Assembly (NCBI RefSeq): GCF_002879885.1
Contig: NZ_PNYA01000010.1
Location: 62,001 to 126,000 of the forward strand
Origin: Trinickia dabaoshanensis
GTDB lineage: Bacteria > Pseudomonadota > Gammaproteobacteria > Burkholderiales > Burkholderiaceae
Direction: 5' to 3'
Length of the DNA stretch: 64,000 nucleotides
Part shown: positions 27,399 to 36,536 of the stretch, in pieces
Layout of the letters: each line of letters starts with the position of its first letter
Position numbering within the stretch: position 1 is the stretch's first letter
Translations under genes and position numbers: made by a program
Notes under the pieces: generated by a model
What the model saw: only the letters and a program-made list of their open reading frames with translations
Database searches by the model: none
What the model was told of the DNA's origin: nothing

Positions 27399-27701
27399 AT
27401 GCGACTGATATCTGCAGCGCTGCTCGGCGCGGCGGCTACCTTGCCGTGGCTCGCGCACGCCACGACAACAATTCCTGACCCGACGGACGCAGCAGCCTCG
27501 GTGCCGGCCATCATGGTGCCGTCCGCCTTCGACGGATACCGACCCTATCAAGATGGCGAGGGACCGACCTGGCAGCAACTCAATCGAGCCGTGATGGAGA
27601 AGCCCATGATGAAGGGCGGCATGAAGCACGGCGCCATGTCCGCCACGCCTGTCGACAGTGGCGACGAGGCCCACTTGACGCATGAGGAGTCCGGCAAATG
27701 A
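27399..27701 (+). CDS. Small exported Met-containing protein
   Basis: A 100-residue protein with a signal peptide (MRLISAALLGAAATLPWLAH). The middle contains a conserved-looking VPSAFDGYRPYQDGEGPTW segment, and a Met/His tail (MEKPMMKGGMKHGAMS) could bind Cu(I). Its stop overlaps the start of the TolC-type gene by 4 bases (ATGA), so it is translationally coupled to it. Such small proteins often precede CusC-like genes in Burkholderiaceae; role unknown. Confidence 0.75.
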   Translation: MRLISAALLGAAATLPWLAHATTTIPDPTDAAASVPAIMVPSAFDGYRPYQDGEGPTWQQLNRAVMEKPMMKGGMKHGAMSATPVDSGDEAHLTHEESGK

Positions 27702-29155
27702 TGAAGCGATTCATCTTCACCCGGATGGGCGTGGGGATTGCCGTGATGGTTTTCCTCGCAGGGTGTACGACTTTCTCGAAAGACGGCGGATTCAATGGCA
27801 TCTCCTCTACCGCTTCGGAGCGAATCGGCAAGGATGCGGTCATCGCCAAGACCGACGCGGACTGGGAATCGATAGCCAAACGAAGCCAAAGGTTACTGGC
27901 AAAACCTCTGTCAATGGACGACGCGGTGCAGGTCGCGCTACTGAACAATCGTGGCCTCCAGGCTTCCTATGCAGAACTGGGGCTATCGGAGGCAGACCTC
28001 GTCCAGGCCGGCCGACTCCCTAATCCTGGCTTTACCTTCAGCCGGACGCGTGCCAGCAATGGCGACCTGAGTATCGGCCGCACGTTTTCCGCCAATGCCC
28101 TCAGCATTCTGACGCTTCCGCTCGCTGCACACATCGAAAGCCGCCGGTTCGAACAAACGAAGCTCGAGACTGCCGATACGATGCTCAAGGTTGCGGCGGA
28201 TGCCCGCAGCGCCTATGTCAATGCCGTTGCCGCCGAGCAGGCGGCAAAGTATGCCGAGCAGGTCAGGGATTCGGCAGACGCCAGCGCCGAACTCGCGCTA
28301 CGCATGCGTCAGGCGGGCAATTTCAGCAAGCTCGACTACGCGCGCGAACAGGCCTTCTATGCAGACGCGGTCGCGCAGCAAGCCAAGGCACGCCAGCAGG
28401 CTGTGGCCGCTCGCGAAAAGCTCACGCGCACGATGGGCTTATGGGGTGCGGGAACTCAGTATCAGCTTCCGGACCGCTTGCCCGAGTTGCCGAAGGAGCG
28501 GCCGGACCTCAATGACCTGGAAAGCTATGCGATGCAGAACCGCCTGGACATTCAGGCGGCAAAGCTGCGGACTCAGGGCGTTGCGTCCTCGCTGGGACTC
28601 AGCAAGGCCACGCGGTTCGTCAACGCGCTCGATGTCGGCTACCTGCACAACTACGAGACCGACAAGGGACACGAGCACGGCTACGAAATCAGCGTGGAGA
28701 TTCCCATTTTCGACTTCGGTAGCGTAAAGGTTGCCCGTGCGGAAGCCACCTACATGCAGTCTGTCAACCAGTTGGCGCAGACCGCCATCGATGCACGCTC
28801 GGAAGTCCGCGAATCCTACTTCGCATATGTGACCAGCTATGACGTCGCCAAGCACTATCGCGATGAGGTCGTTCCGCTACGCAAGACCATCTCGGACGAA
28901 CTGCTGCTTCGCTATAACGGCATGCTGGCCAGCGTGTTCGAGTTGCTCGCTGATTCACGTGAGCAGGTGGGGGCGGTCAACAGTTATATCGATGCGCTGA
29001 AGGATTACTGGCTGGCGGAAACGCACCTCCAGCAAGCGCTTGGGGGGCGTCTGCCTCGAGCGGGCGAGGCTCAGGCAGCGAAGGGGGCGCACGCGGCCGA
29101 CACGACCCAACCCGCGGCGCGACCGGCGTCGACAACGAATTCGGAAGGTAAATAA
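27698..29155 (+). CDS. TolC-family outer-membrane lipoprotein (CusC-like)
   Basis: Forms a trimeric outer-membrane exit duct. The 485-residue product has a lipoprotein signal with lipobox LAGC (Cys about residue 23) and two outer-membrane efflux protein repeats with long helices (for example LSMDDAVQVALLNNRGLQAS, TAIDARSEVRESYFAYVTSY and LRKTISDELLLRYNGMLASV). No RND pump or adaptor gene follows; instead a multicopper oxidase does, which is the arrangement of some copper operons where the duct is shared or has a separate role. The C-terminal tail after about 455 is Ala/Thr/Pro-rich. Confidence 0.9.
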   Translation: MMKRFIFTRMGVGIAVMVFLAGCTTFSKDGGFNGISSTASERIGKDAVIAKTDADWESIAKRSQRLLAKPLSMDDAVQVALLNNRGLQASYAELGLSEADLVQAGRLPNPGFTFSRTRASNGDLSIGRTFSANALSILTLPLAAHIESRRFEQTKLETADTMLKVAADARSAYVNAVAAEQAAKYAEQVRDSADASAELALRMRQAGNFSKLDYAREQAFYADAVAQQAKARQQAVAAREKLTRTMGLWGAGTQYQLPDRLPELPKERPDLNDLESYAMQNRLDIQAAKLRTQGVASSLGLSKATRFVNALDVGYLHNYETDKGHEHGYEISVEIPIFDFGSVKVARAEATYMQSVNQLAQTAIDARSEVRESYFAYVTSYDVAKHYRDEVVPLRKTISDELLLRYNGMLASVFELLADSREQVGAVNSYIDALKDYWLAETHLQQALGGRLPRAGEAQAAKGAHAADTTQPAARPASTTNSEGK

Positions 29156-29156
29156 C

Positions 29157-30452
29157 ATGGTGTCCCGTCGACAATTTCTCAGCGGCTCGGGAGCCGCGCT
29201 CCTGGGCGCCGCGATGGTCAGCAAGGTCGGCGCCGCATCGCTGCCTGAAGCGCCCACGACGGCGAACGCCACTACGCAGCCGCCGCTCGTGCCGACCAAC
29301 GGCCGCGCGTACACGCCGGTTGCGACGCTCAATGGATGGACGCTGCCCTGGCGGATGAAGAATGGCTGGAAGGAGTTTCATCTGACGGCCGAACCGGTCG
29401 TGCGTGAAATGGCGCCCGGGATGAAGGCGAACCTATGGGGCTACAACGGTCAGTCGCCCGGCCCGACCATCGAAGCGGTTGAAGGGGACAAGGTTCGAAT
29501 CTTCGTAACCAACAAGCTTCCCGAGCACACCACCATTCATTGGCACGGCATGCTTCTGCCCAACGGGATGGACGGCGTGGGTGGTCTCACGCAGCCGCAT
29601 ATCCCGCCGGGCAAGACCTTCGTCTACGAGTTCCAGCTCGAAAAGCATGGCACGTTCATGTATCACCCGCACGCCGACGAGATGGTGCAGATGGCGATGG
29701 GCATGATGGGCATCTTCATCGTGCATCCACAGGACCGCGGCGTGATGCCGGTCGACCGCGACTTCGTCTTCCTGCTTGCCGCCTACGACATTGATCCCGG
29801 CAGCTACACGCCGCGCGTCAATGAAATGACGGACTTCAACATGTGGACGTTCAACTCGCGCGTATTCCCTGGCATCGACCCGTTGCCGGTGCGCGCAGGC
29901 GATCGCGTACGCATTCGATTCGGCAATCTGACGATGACGAATCACCCCATTCACCTGCACGGCTACAGCTTCGAGGTGGCGGGCACCGACGGTGGATGGA
30001 TACCGCCTGCCGCGCGCTGGCCCGAAGTGACGACCGATGTGGCGGTGGGCCAGATGCGGGCCATTGAGTTCACCGCCAACCGCCCTGGCGATTGGGCACT
30101 CCATTGCCATAAATCGCACCACACGATGAACGCGATGGGGCACCAGGTCCCCAACCTGATTGGCGTGCCGCAGCAGGATCTCGCAAAGCGCATCAACAAA
30201 CTGGTGCCTGACTACATGGCGATGGGCAGTACGGGCGGTGCGATGGGCGGGATGGAGATGCCGCTGCCCGACAACACACTGCCGATGATGACTGGCACCG
30301 GACCGTTCGGTCCACTGGAAATGGGTGGAATGTTCACGGTCGTCAAGGTTCGGCACGGCCTTGGCCGCAACGACTACCGCGACCCCGGTTGGTTCAAACA
30401 TCCGAAGGGGACCGTGGCCTACGAATACACCGGCGAGTTTCCGGATAGTTGA
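29157..30452 (+). CDS. Multicopper oxidase with Tat-type signal
   Basis: A 431-residue periplasmic copper oxidase. A twin-arginine-type signal (SRRQFLSGSGAALLGA) precedes two recognisable cupredoxin domains. Motifs in order are HWHG, YHPHADEMVQMAMGMMG (HxH), HPIHLHG, and HCHKSHHTMNAM with type 1 Cys, His and axial Met. Met-rich stretches (MAMGMMG and GGAMGGMEMP) fit Cu(I) oxidation. It is shorter than the other two oxidases in the window because one domain is reduced or missing. Start 29157 follows GGAAGG. It lies in the operon under the putative CopR sites. Confidence 0.92.
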   Translation: MVSRRQFLSGSGAALLGAAMVSKVGAASLPEAPTTANATTQPPLVPTNGRAYTPVATLNGWTLPWRMKNGWKEFHLTAEPVVREMAPGMKANLWGYNGQSPGPTIEAVEGDKVRIFVTNKLPEHTTIHWHGMLLPNGMDGVGGLTQPHIPPGKTFVYEFQLEKHGTFMYHPHADEMVQMAMGMMGIFIVHPQDRGVMPVDRDFVFLLAAYDIDPGSYTPRVNEMTDFNMWTFNSRVFPGIDPLPVRAGDRVRIRFGNLTMTNHPIHLHGYSFEVAGTDGGWIPPAARWPEVTTDVAVGQMRAIEFTANRPGDWALHCHKSHHTMNAMGHQVPNLIGVPQQDLAKRINKLVPDYMAMGSTGGAMGGMEMPLPDNTLPMMTGTGPFGPLEMGGMFTVVKVRHGLGRNDYRDPGWFKHPKGTVAYEYTGEFPDS

Positions 30453-30519
30453 ATTTCACAACCAGGTCGGGGGCACCCCGACCATTGATTTCATCCCTTC
30501 AAACTTTGGAGAAAGCACG

Positions 30520-30867
30520 ATGAAGCATGCACTTGTTTCGATTGCGATGGGCTGTGCGCTGGCGTTTTCCGCTGCGTCGTATGCGGCGGGCGATATGGGT
30601 AACATGGACATGAGCGGTGCCGCGAAGCAAAGCGCAGACGCGAAGAGCAGCATGTCGCACGGCGAAATCAAGAAAGTCGACACCGCCAATGGCAAGCTGA
30701 CCATCAAGCACGGCCCGCTCGAGAACCTCGGCATGGAAGCGATGACGATGGTCTTCAAGGTAAAGGATCCGGCAATGCTGTCGCAGGTAAAGGTTGGCGA
30801 CAAGATCGATTTCGTGGCGGAGGAAGTGAACGGCGCGCTCACCGTGGTGAAGCTGCAGAAGCAGTGA
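30520..30867 (+). CDS. CusF-like periplasmic copper-binding protein
   Basis: A 115-residue protein with a signal peptide (MKHALVSIAMGCALAFSAAS). A short Met/Asp linker leads to a CusF OB-fold domain: GEIKKVDTANGKLTIKHGPL with the His ligand, then LGMEAMTMVFKVKDPAML with the Trp/Met region, ending VEE/VNGALTVVKLQKQ. It carries Cu(I)/Ag(I) between proteins in the periplasm. It is one of three CusF-type domains in this window. The start at 30520 follows GGAGAAAG. Confidence 0.9.
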   Translation: MKHALVSIAMGCALAFSAASYAAGDMGNMDMSGAAKQSADAKSSMSHGEIKKVDTANGKLTIKHGPLENLGMEAMTMVFKVKDPAMLSQVKVGDKIDFVAEEVNGALTVVKLQKQ

Positions 30868-30929
30868 CCGATTCTGGCGGGATACGTTTGTGTCGTGTCC
30901 TGCATTGACCATTCGAGACGAGCAAGAAG

Positions 30930-31304
30930 ATGAAGACTTTGACTCTAAGGCATCTGGCCGGCCTGTCTGCGGCCAGCGCGATTGCGCTCGTGCCTGTCGC
31001 TGCACTGGCGCATGGCAAGCTTGAAACGGCTGCCCCGGCATTGGGCAGCACGGTTGACGTGGCGCCGAATACGTTGCGGCTTGCGTTCAATGAAGACATC
31101 GAGCCGAATTTCAGCTCGGTGAAGGTGTCCGATGCAAACGGAGCGCAGGTCACTAAGGAGAAAGCCAGGGTTGACGCATCCAATCCTCGCGTCATGACGC
31201 TTGCCGTGCCGAAGCTCACCTCTGGCGCCTACACGGTGCAGTGGGCGGTGATGACGGCCGACGCTCACAAGACCAAGGGCACCTATACCTTCAAGGTGAA
31301 GTGA
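30930..31304 (+). CDS. copC: Copper resistance protein CopC
   Basis: A 124-residue periplasmic copper carrier. The mature protein starts at His after the signal (VAALA|HGKLE), forming the N-terminal His ligand typical of CopC. The beta-sandwich contains LRLAFNEDIEPNFSSVKV and the Cu(II)-site loop with VMTADAHKTKGTYTFKV. The Met-rich Cu(I) loop seen in Pseudomonas CopC is reduced. The stop overlaps the copD start by one base (TGATG), so copper handed to CopC is likely passed to CopD. Confidence 0.93.
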   Translation: MKTLTLRHLAGLSAASAIALVPVAALAHGKLETAAPALGSTVDVAPNTLRLAFNEDIEPNFSSVKVSDANGAQVTKEKARVDASNPRVMTLAVPKLTSGAYTVQWAVMTADAHKTKGTYTFKVK

Positions 31305-32245
31305 TGAACGAAGGGTCCCTCGGTATCCTCCGACTGATCTCCGTGGCTATCCAGAACGTTGGCTTCGCCGTCATCGTCGGGGCACTGCTCAGCAGTCAAT
31401 GGCTCGCACGCGGCGCGTCAACATGGCAGGATGGTGTCGGACTGCGTCTGCTCATGACGCTGCGCGTCGCGTCCATTGGCTCATTGCTCTCAAGCGTGCT
31501 GTCGTTCTGGGCGCACTGCGCGTTGATGAGTGATTCGACGTTGCTCGAAGCTGGACCGGCTGTTTGGTCGATGCTTGTCGGAACCGGGTTCGGACATGTG
31601 TGGTTAGTTGGTGCCGTGTTCACGCTTTGCATTGTGGTTCTGTCGTTCCTGCGCTCCGGGAATGAAACCCGCTTCCCACTTGTGATGTGGATCTCCCTGG
31701 CCATCGTGGCGCTGGCGCGCAGTAACAGTGGGCATCCTGTGGATGCCGGGTTTTTCAGTTTGCCAGTGTGGGTCGACTGGCTGCATCTGCTGGCTATCAG
31801 TGCTTGGGTGGGACTCGTGCTCATCACTACATATGTCGTGATGCCGCATCTGCTCGACGCTCCGGGAAGCGAGATGCAGCACAGCGCATCGTTCGTTCAA
31901 TCGTTGTCGGACGCAGCGACGTATGCGCTTTTTGTTCTGTTCAGCACGGGAGCGTACAACGGATGGAGAGGTGTCAACGCACCCTCGAATCTACTCGAGT
32001 CGACGTACGGTCAGTTACTGTTGCTCAAGCTGGCACTTGTGCTGATTGCGGCGGCGCTGGGCGGACACAATCGTTTCTTCGAGATGCCGAAACTCATGTC
32101 GGCACTCAGGAGTCCATCAGCGACTGAGCCTACTGGTCTGCTTCGCCGCTTTGGCTTGGTTCTTCACGTCGAGTCCATCGTGCTCGCTGGTGTCGTGTTG
32201 GTGGCTGCTGTCCTGGTTTCAAGTCCTTTGCCCGGTACCACGTAA
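31304..32245 (+). CDS. copD: Copper resistance protein CopD, inner-membrane
   Basis: A 313-residue membrane protein with about eight helices, believed to import copper from CopC. Conserved patches include SFWAHCALM, GTGFGHVWLVGA, HPVDAGFFSLPVWVDWLHLLA and STGAYNGWR, with histidines in membrane positions. The start at 31304 (MNEGSLG) overlaps the copC stop. It is the last gene of the operon; an intrinsic terminator follows at 32326. Confidence 0.93.
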   Translation: MNEGSLGILRLISVAIQNVGFAVIVGALLSSQWLARGASTWQDGVGLRLLMTLRVASIGSLLSSVLSFWAHCALMSDSTLLEAGPAVWSMLVGTGFGHVWLVGAVFTLCIVVLSFLRSGNETRFPLVMWISLAIVALARSNSGHPVDAGFFSLPVWVDWLHLLAISAWVGLVLITTYVVMPHLLDAPGSEMQHSASFVQSLSDAATYALFVLFSTGAYNGWRGVNAPSNLLESTYGQLLLLKLALVLIAAALGGHNRFFEMPKLMSALRSPSATEPTGLLRRFGLVLHVESIVLAGVVLVAAVLVSSPLPGTT

Positions 32246-32325
32246 CTTGGCTATGCCATTTTCGCGTCCTTCCACGCGAGTGGTTCGCCCATGATGTCGA
32301 GACGTCCTGGGTGACCATCTCTTAT

Positions 32326-32355
32326 AAGCCCGGCTTAACCGCCGGGTGCTTTTTT
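32326..32355 (+). terminator. Intrinsic terminator after copD
   Basis: A hairpin with stem CCCGGC/GCCGGG, extended by AAG/CTT pairing across a bulge, is followed by a run of six T. It ends the plus-strand copper operon. Confidence 0.8.
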
Positions 32356-32510
32356 CACGGTAATGTATATCGCCTTCCGCGAATCGGTAGATGAACGCGG
32401 CATGACCAAAAGATCATTTCCATGTCACGGCCCATTCAGAGGCGGCTCTCCAGAATGATGACTGTCGGGGTCGTGTTTGACGGCCCCACGATTCGAAACG
32501 GAGAAAGAAC

Positions 32511-32831
32511 ATGAACATCCGAATTGTCGCTGCCATCATCGTTGCCGCAACCGCCGCCACGTCCGCGTTTGCGGACGGCGAACACGGCTATCCGAACGCC
32601 GTCACGGGTAACCCCGTCGAATCGACCGCTAGCATCACGTCGTCTGGTTCAATGGTGAGCCAATCCGGAAGCACGGCTACGCGAGAACAGGTACACCAAG
32701 AGCTGCTTCAGGCTTATCACGATGGCGGGCTTCCGGCCAGCAAGCGCGACTACCCACCGAGCCCTCAAACCATTGCCCGAAACAGGGAACTCCATAACCT
32801 GTTCGAGCCGAAGTGGGCGGCACAGCATTGA
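32511..32831 (+). CDS. DUF4148 small exported protein
   Basis: A 106-residue protein with a signal peptide (MNIRIVAAIIVAATAATSAFA) and a DUF4148 region: TREQVHQELLQAYHDGGLPASKRDYPPSPQTIARN. This family is abundant in Burkholderiaceae and of unknown function. GGAGAAAG precedes the ATG. Single gene between the copD terminator and the cus operon. Confidence 0.8.
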   Translation: MNIRIVAAIIVAATAATSAFADGEHGYPNAVTGNPVESTASITSSGSMVSQSGSTATREQVHQELLQAYHDGGLPASKRDYPPSPQTIARNRELHNLFEPKWAAQH

Positions 32832-32945
32832 CGCCGCGGGGAGCGGCGGCGGTGCTCGGTATCGATGCCATCGCCGACTGCCTTCATCTGCGTGGCGTGT
32901 GAACCACAAGGCCACGTCAAACCGACTCCATAACCCGAATCCTAG

Positions 32946-33149
32946 ATGAAACCAATCGTGCGAAGCAATCGATATGCTGCTGCATCGTTTGCGACTTTGC
33001 TCGTGCTCGGCGGCTGCGCAAGCCCGACAAATCAGATAGCGGACGGAGCCTCCGGAAATGCTTCAGCGCGCGCTATCGCCATTCGGCTGCCGAAGCCCTA
33101 TCCATGCCAGGACCTTCACGTACGGCCATCGAATTGCCCGCCACGGTAG
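32946..33149 (+). CDS. Possible small lipoprotein (67 aa)
   Basis: A short frame with a lipobox-like signal (FATLLVLGGCAS, Cys about residue 25) and a Pro/Arg-rich tail. No family recognised. The lipobox supports it, but it may be a truncated relic. Confidence 0.4.
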   Translation: MKPIVRSNRYAAASFATLLVLGGCASPTNQIADGASGNASARAIAIRLPKPYPCQDLHVRPSNCPPR

Positions 33150-33230
33150 TCGGTGCCGCGCGAGTATCGGACGACGCGTCAGGTCAGAGTGGCGTCGCAG
33201 TACTGAAAATCGTCGGTTATAATCGCCGCC

Positions 33231-33599
33231 ATGAAACTGCTCCGGACGTTGATTCTCTTGCTGCTTTGTGCGGTGCTGCCCATCAGTGGGCTGGCCGCGA
33301 GCGGCGTGACCGGTGAATGTCCGATGCAGCAAGCGATGTCCGCGGACGTGGGCCCCGTTACGCCCGCAGACATGCCCGGCTGCGACGCAACGAAGTCCTC
33401 GCCGGACGGCAAAGCGAAGGCGAAAGGGGCGTTTTGCAAGATCACCGTACAGTGCCAGTTCGGCAGCCTCTACTATCCGGCCCCCCGCGCCGACGTCGGC
33501 CACCCGGTGGCATTCGACTGTCCGGTCGCCTTCCACTACACCGACTCTGTTCCGGTCCGCGATCCGAACGGGTTGTGGCGACCTCCACGTCTCGTCTGA
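33231..33599 (+). CDS. Small exported Cys protein with C-terminal RPP motif (paralogue C)
   Basis: A 122-residue protein with a signal peptide (MKLLRTLILLLLCAVLPISG), four or more cysteines (GECPMQQ, MPGCDA, AFCKITVQCQFG and FDCPVAF) and the end VRDPNGLWRPPRLV. Alone in its frame, it is 92 bases upstream of cusC and shares the RPP ending with four other proteins in this window. Likely envelope copper protein; function unknown. Confidence 0.75.
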   Translation: MKLLRTLILLLLCAVLPISGLAASGVTGECPMQQAMSADVGPVTPADMPGCDATKSSPDGKAKAKGAFCKITVQCQFGSLYYPAPRADVGHPVAFDCPVAFHYTDSVPVRDPNGLWRPPRLV

Positions 33600-33691
33600 T
33601 CCCACGCTGAAAGGTTCACCGCGAGTGCGGTGAGGTCCGTCCTATGCCAGGACGTGGAATTCCTATGGGATTCCGCCATTGGGGTTAGAAC

Positions 33692-34984
33692 ATGCGATTG
33701 ATTTTCGGCACGCCACGAGGTTGGCGTGCTCCTTGGCGCGCCCATCCGCTTTTAGCCACGCTGCTCATTGCGGGCGTCGTTCATGCTCAGCAAGCATCCT
33801 TTACGCTCGACGCCGCGCTGCAGTCGGCGACCGACCATTCAGCGTCGATGCAGGCGGCGCAGGCCTCGGTGCGCGCCAGCTCGGAAGCGGCCGTCAAAGC
33901 TGGCCAACTGCCCGACCCGATGCTCACGGCTGGCGTCGACAACCTTCCTATCAATGGCGCTCAGCGATTCACGATCGGCCAGGATTTCATGACGCAGCGA
34001 CGCATCGGAATCGAGCAGGAATGGATCTCGCCGAAGAAACGCCGGCTACGGTCCTCGCTTGCCGACCGTAAGGTGGACCGGGAGCGCTCTGACTACCTTG
34101 CCCAACTGGCCAGTGTGCGCGAGCGGACTGCCGCGGCCTGGTTGAGCGCGGTCTACGCAAAAAAAACGCTCGCTCTGCAAGAAGAGCTTACGCACCGCAT
34201 GACGCACGAGTTGGCCGCCACGGAGGCGTCCTACCGCGGGGCCAAAGCGACGGCAGCCGACGTCGCGCAAGCCCAGGTCATGCTCGCTCAGACCCAGGAC
34301 GACCTGCTCAAGGCGCAGCAGACGTATCGCTCGGCCCTCATTGCGCTTTCGCGCTGGACCGCGGTACCCGTCGGCGACGTCGTTGGCGAGCCGCCCGCGC
34401 CACGATCCGGCGTCGCCGAACTGCCGCCGGACCAACTCAGCCAAGTGCAGCCCGCGCTCGTCGTGGCCGCCGCCGATGTCGCCGTGGCCGATGCGGCCAC
34501 GGCGGTGGCGAGCAGCGACAGGAGTCCAAACTGGACTTGGAACGTGTCCTATCAGCAGCGCGGAGGCGCGTACTCGAACATGGTATCGATCGGCGTGACG
34601 ATTCCGCTGCCGATCGATCGCAAAGACCGCGAGGATCGGGACGTGGCCGAGCAAGCCGAGCGTGCAACGCAGGCCCGCCTGATGTTCGACGACACGCAGC
34701 GCCAAATCGAAGCCGATATCCAGAATCTTGCAGCGACGCTCGCAAACGGGCGCGAGCGCATCGCTCAACTCAAACAAACCTTGCTGCCGGCCGCCGACCG
34801 CCGTGTGCAGCTCGCAGAGGCGGCGTATCGGGGTGGCACGGGCTCCCTGGCCGACACCTTCGCGGCGAGGCGAGCCCAGCTCGATGCGCAATTGCAGATC
34901 CTCGACCTGCAGCGCGATGTGTCGCTCGACTGGGCTCGGCTCGAATATCAGGTGGTCCCGCCGGCAATGGCCGTTGCACAGTGA
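33692..34984 (+). CDS. cusC: Outer-membrane efflux protein CusC (CzcC/TolC family)
   Basis: A 430-residue duct component of the Cus RND system. The signal peptide ends near VVHAQQ; no lipobox is seen. Two OEP repeats contain TLDAALQSATDHSASMQAAQ, QEWISPKKRRLRSSLADRKV, AATEASYRGAKATAADVAQA and YRGGTGSLADTFAARRAQL. It is followed 10 bases later by cusB. Confidence 0.9.
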   Translation: MRLIFGTPRGWRAPWRAHPLLATLLIAGVVHAQQASFTLDAALQSATDHSASMQAAQASVRASSEAAVKAGQLPDPMLTAGVDNLPINGAQRFTIGQDFMTQRRIGIEQEWISPKKRRLRSSLADRKVDRERSDYLAQLASVRERTAAAWLSAVYAKKTLALQEELTHRMTHELAATEASYRGAKATAADVAQAQVMLAQTQDDLLKAQQTYRSALIALSRWTAVPVGDVVGEPPAPRSGVAELPPDQLSQVQPALVVAAADVAVADAATAVASSDRSPNWTWNVSYQQRGGAYSNMVSIGVTIPLPIDRKDREDRDVAEQAERATQARLMFDDTQRQIEADIQNLAATLANGRERIAQLKQTLLPAADRRVQLAEAAYRGGTGSLADTFAARRAQLDAQLQILDLQRDVSLDWARLEYQVVPPAMAVAQ

Positions 34985-34994
34985 AGGAGCATCC

Positions 34995-36536
34995 ATGAAC
35001 AAAAAAGTGCTTGCGCGAACGACGTTCGCGCTTTGCGCCGCGGCCGCGCTCGTTGCCGCGGGCTATGTTGCGGGAAGCCGCCACGCGGCAACGAACAGTC
35101 CGGCCGTGTCGGTTCCGGCATCCGGGGACAAGATCGATCCCAAGACGGGCCGCAAGGTCCTGTACTGGCACGACCCGATGGTCCCGAACCAGCATTTCGA
35201 CAAGCCGGGCAAATCGCCTTTCATGGACATGCAGCTTGTGCCCGTCTATGCGGACGAAGGCGGCGCGAGCGGCATCCGAATCGACTCCGGACTCCAGCAG
35301 AACCTCGGCATTCGCTATGCGACGGTGCGCCGGCGGGAGGTGAGTGAAGGGTTCGACGCGGTCGGCACCACGCAGTTCGACGAATCGATGGCCGATGTGA
35401 TCCAGGCGCGCACGACCGGCTACATCGATCGCCTATATGCGAGCGCACCGATGCAGCGGGTCGCGAAGGGTGCGCCAATTGCGTCGATCTTCGTGCCGGA
35501 CTGGCTCGCGCCTCAGGAAGAATACCTCGCCCTGAAAGCGAGCCACGCCGATGCGAACCTGCTCGCCGCTTCGCGTGCCCGGATGCGGGCCATGTCGATT
35601 CCCGACGGCGTCGTCGCTGCGCTCGATCGGACAGGCAAGGCACAGACTCACGCGGTGCTGGTCTCGCCCGCGAACGGCGTGCTCACCGAACTGAATGTCC
35701 GGGAAGGCGCGATGGTGGCGCCCGGCCAGACGCTCGCCAAGGTCGAGGGTCTGTCGAAACTCTGGCTTGTCATCGACATTCCCGAAGCACTTGCCTTGCA
35801 GGTGCGCCCCGGAATGACGGTGGATGCGACGGTGGCCGGCGACACCGCGCAACATTTCAGCGGACACATCCGCGAGGTCCTGCCGGGCATCAGCACTGGG
35901 ACGCGCACGCTGCAAGCGCGTCTCGAGATCGATAACCCGGACATGAGACTCACCCCCGGCATGCTCATGCGCGCCCGTGTTAGCGCGGCGAAGCCCGTAT
36001 CACGCCTCGTCGTGCCGTCAGAAGCGGTCATCACGACGGGCAAGCGATCGATCGTCATCGTCCGGAACGCCGACGGTCGGCTACAGCCCGCGATCGTCAC
36101 GGTCGGCAACGATATCGGCGGCGACACGCAGATCACCGACGGTCTCAGCGAAGGGCAGCAGGTCGTCGCCTCTGGCCAGTTCCTGATCGATTCCGAAGCG
36201 AGCCTTAAATCGGTCCTGCCGAGACTGGAAGGCAGTGCGACCTCCGGCAGCAGCGCGTCGACACCGGCACCCGCCTCGATGGCCTCCTCGACGGCCTCCG
36301 CGTCCCCGACCTACGAAACGACGGGGAAGGTCGAGCAAATCACCGCCGCCGGCATCACCTTCTCGCATCAGGCGGTACCGGCGCTCGGCTGGGGAGCGAT
36401 GACGATGACCTTCAACAAGCCGGCCGCCAGCGCCTTCCCGGACATCAAGGTCGGCCAGACGGTGCACTTCGTCTTCAAGCAGGCAGACGACGGCTACCAG
36501 TTGATCAAGGTCGACCCCACCGGAGGCGCACAATGA
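34995..36536 (+). CDS. cusB: CusB membrane-fusion protein with C-terminal CusF domain
   Basis: Periplasmic adaptor of the Cus pump, 513 residues. The order is an N-terminal signal anchor, a heavy-metal-binding segment ([20 protein letters not shown] then MDMQLVPVY), barrel-sandwich hybrid and helical hairpin, beta-barrel, and membrane-proximal part ([19 protein letters not shown]). A flexible Ser/Ala/Pro linker (about 410-440) leads to a CusF-like domain ([19 protein letters not shown] and [13 protein letters not shown]). The fusion brings the copper carrier permanently to the adaptor. The stop overlaps the cusA start (ATGA). Confidence 0.94.
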   Translation: MNKKVLARTTFALCAAAALVAAGYVAGSRHAATNSPAVSVPASGDKIDPKTGRKVLYWHDPMVPNQHFDKPGKSPFMDMQLVPVYADEGGASGIRIDSGLQQNLGIRYATVRRREVSEGFDAVGTTQFDESMADVIQARTTGYIDRLYASAPMQRVAKGAPIASIFVPDWLAPQEEYLALKASHADANLLAASRARMRAMSIPDGVVAALDRTGKAQTHAVLVSPANGVLTELNVREGAMVAPGQTLAKVEGLSKLWLVIDIPEALALQVRPGMTVDATVAGDTAQHFSGHIREVLPGISTGTRTLQARLEIDNPDMRLTPGMLMRARVSAAKPVSRLVVPSEAVITTGKRSIVIVRNADGRLQPAIVTVGNDIGGDTQITDGLSEGQQVVASGQFLIDSEASLKSVLPRLEGSATSGSSASTPAPASMASSTASASPTYETTGKVEQITAAGITFSHQAVPALGWGAMTMTFNKPAASAFPDIKVGQTVHFVFKQADDGYQLIKVDPTGGAQ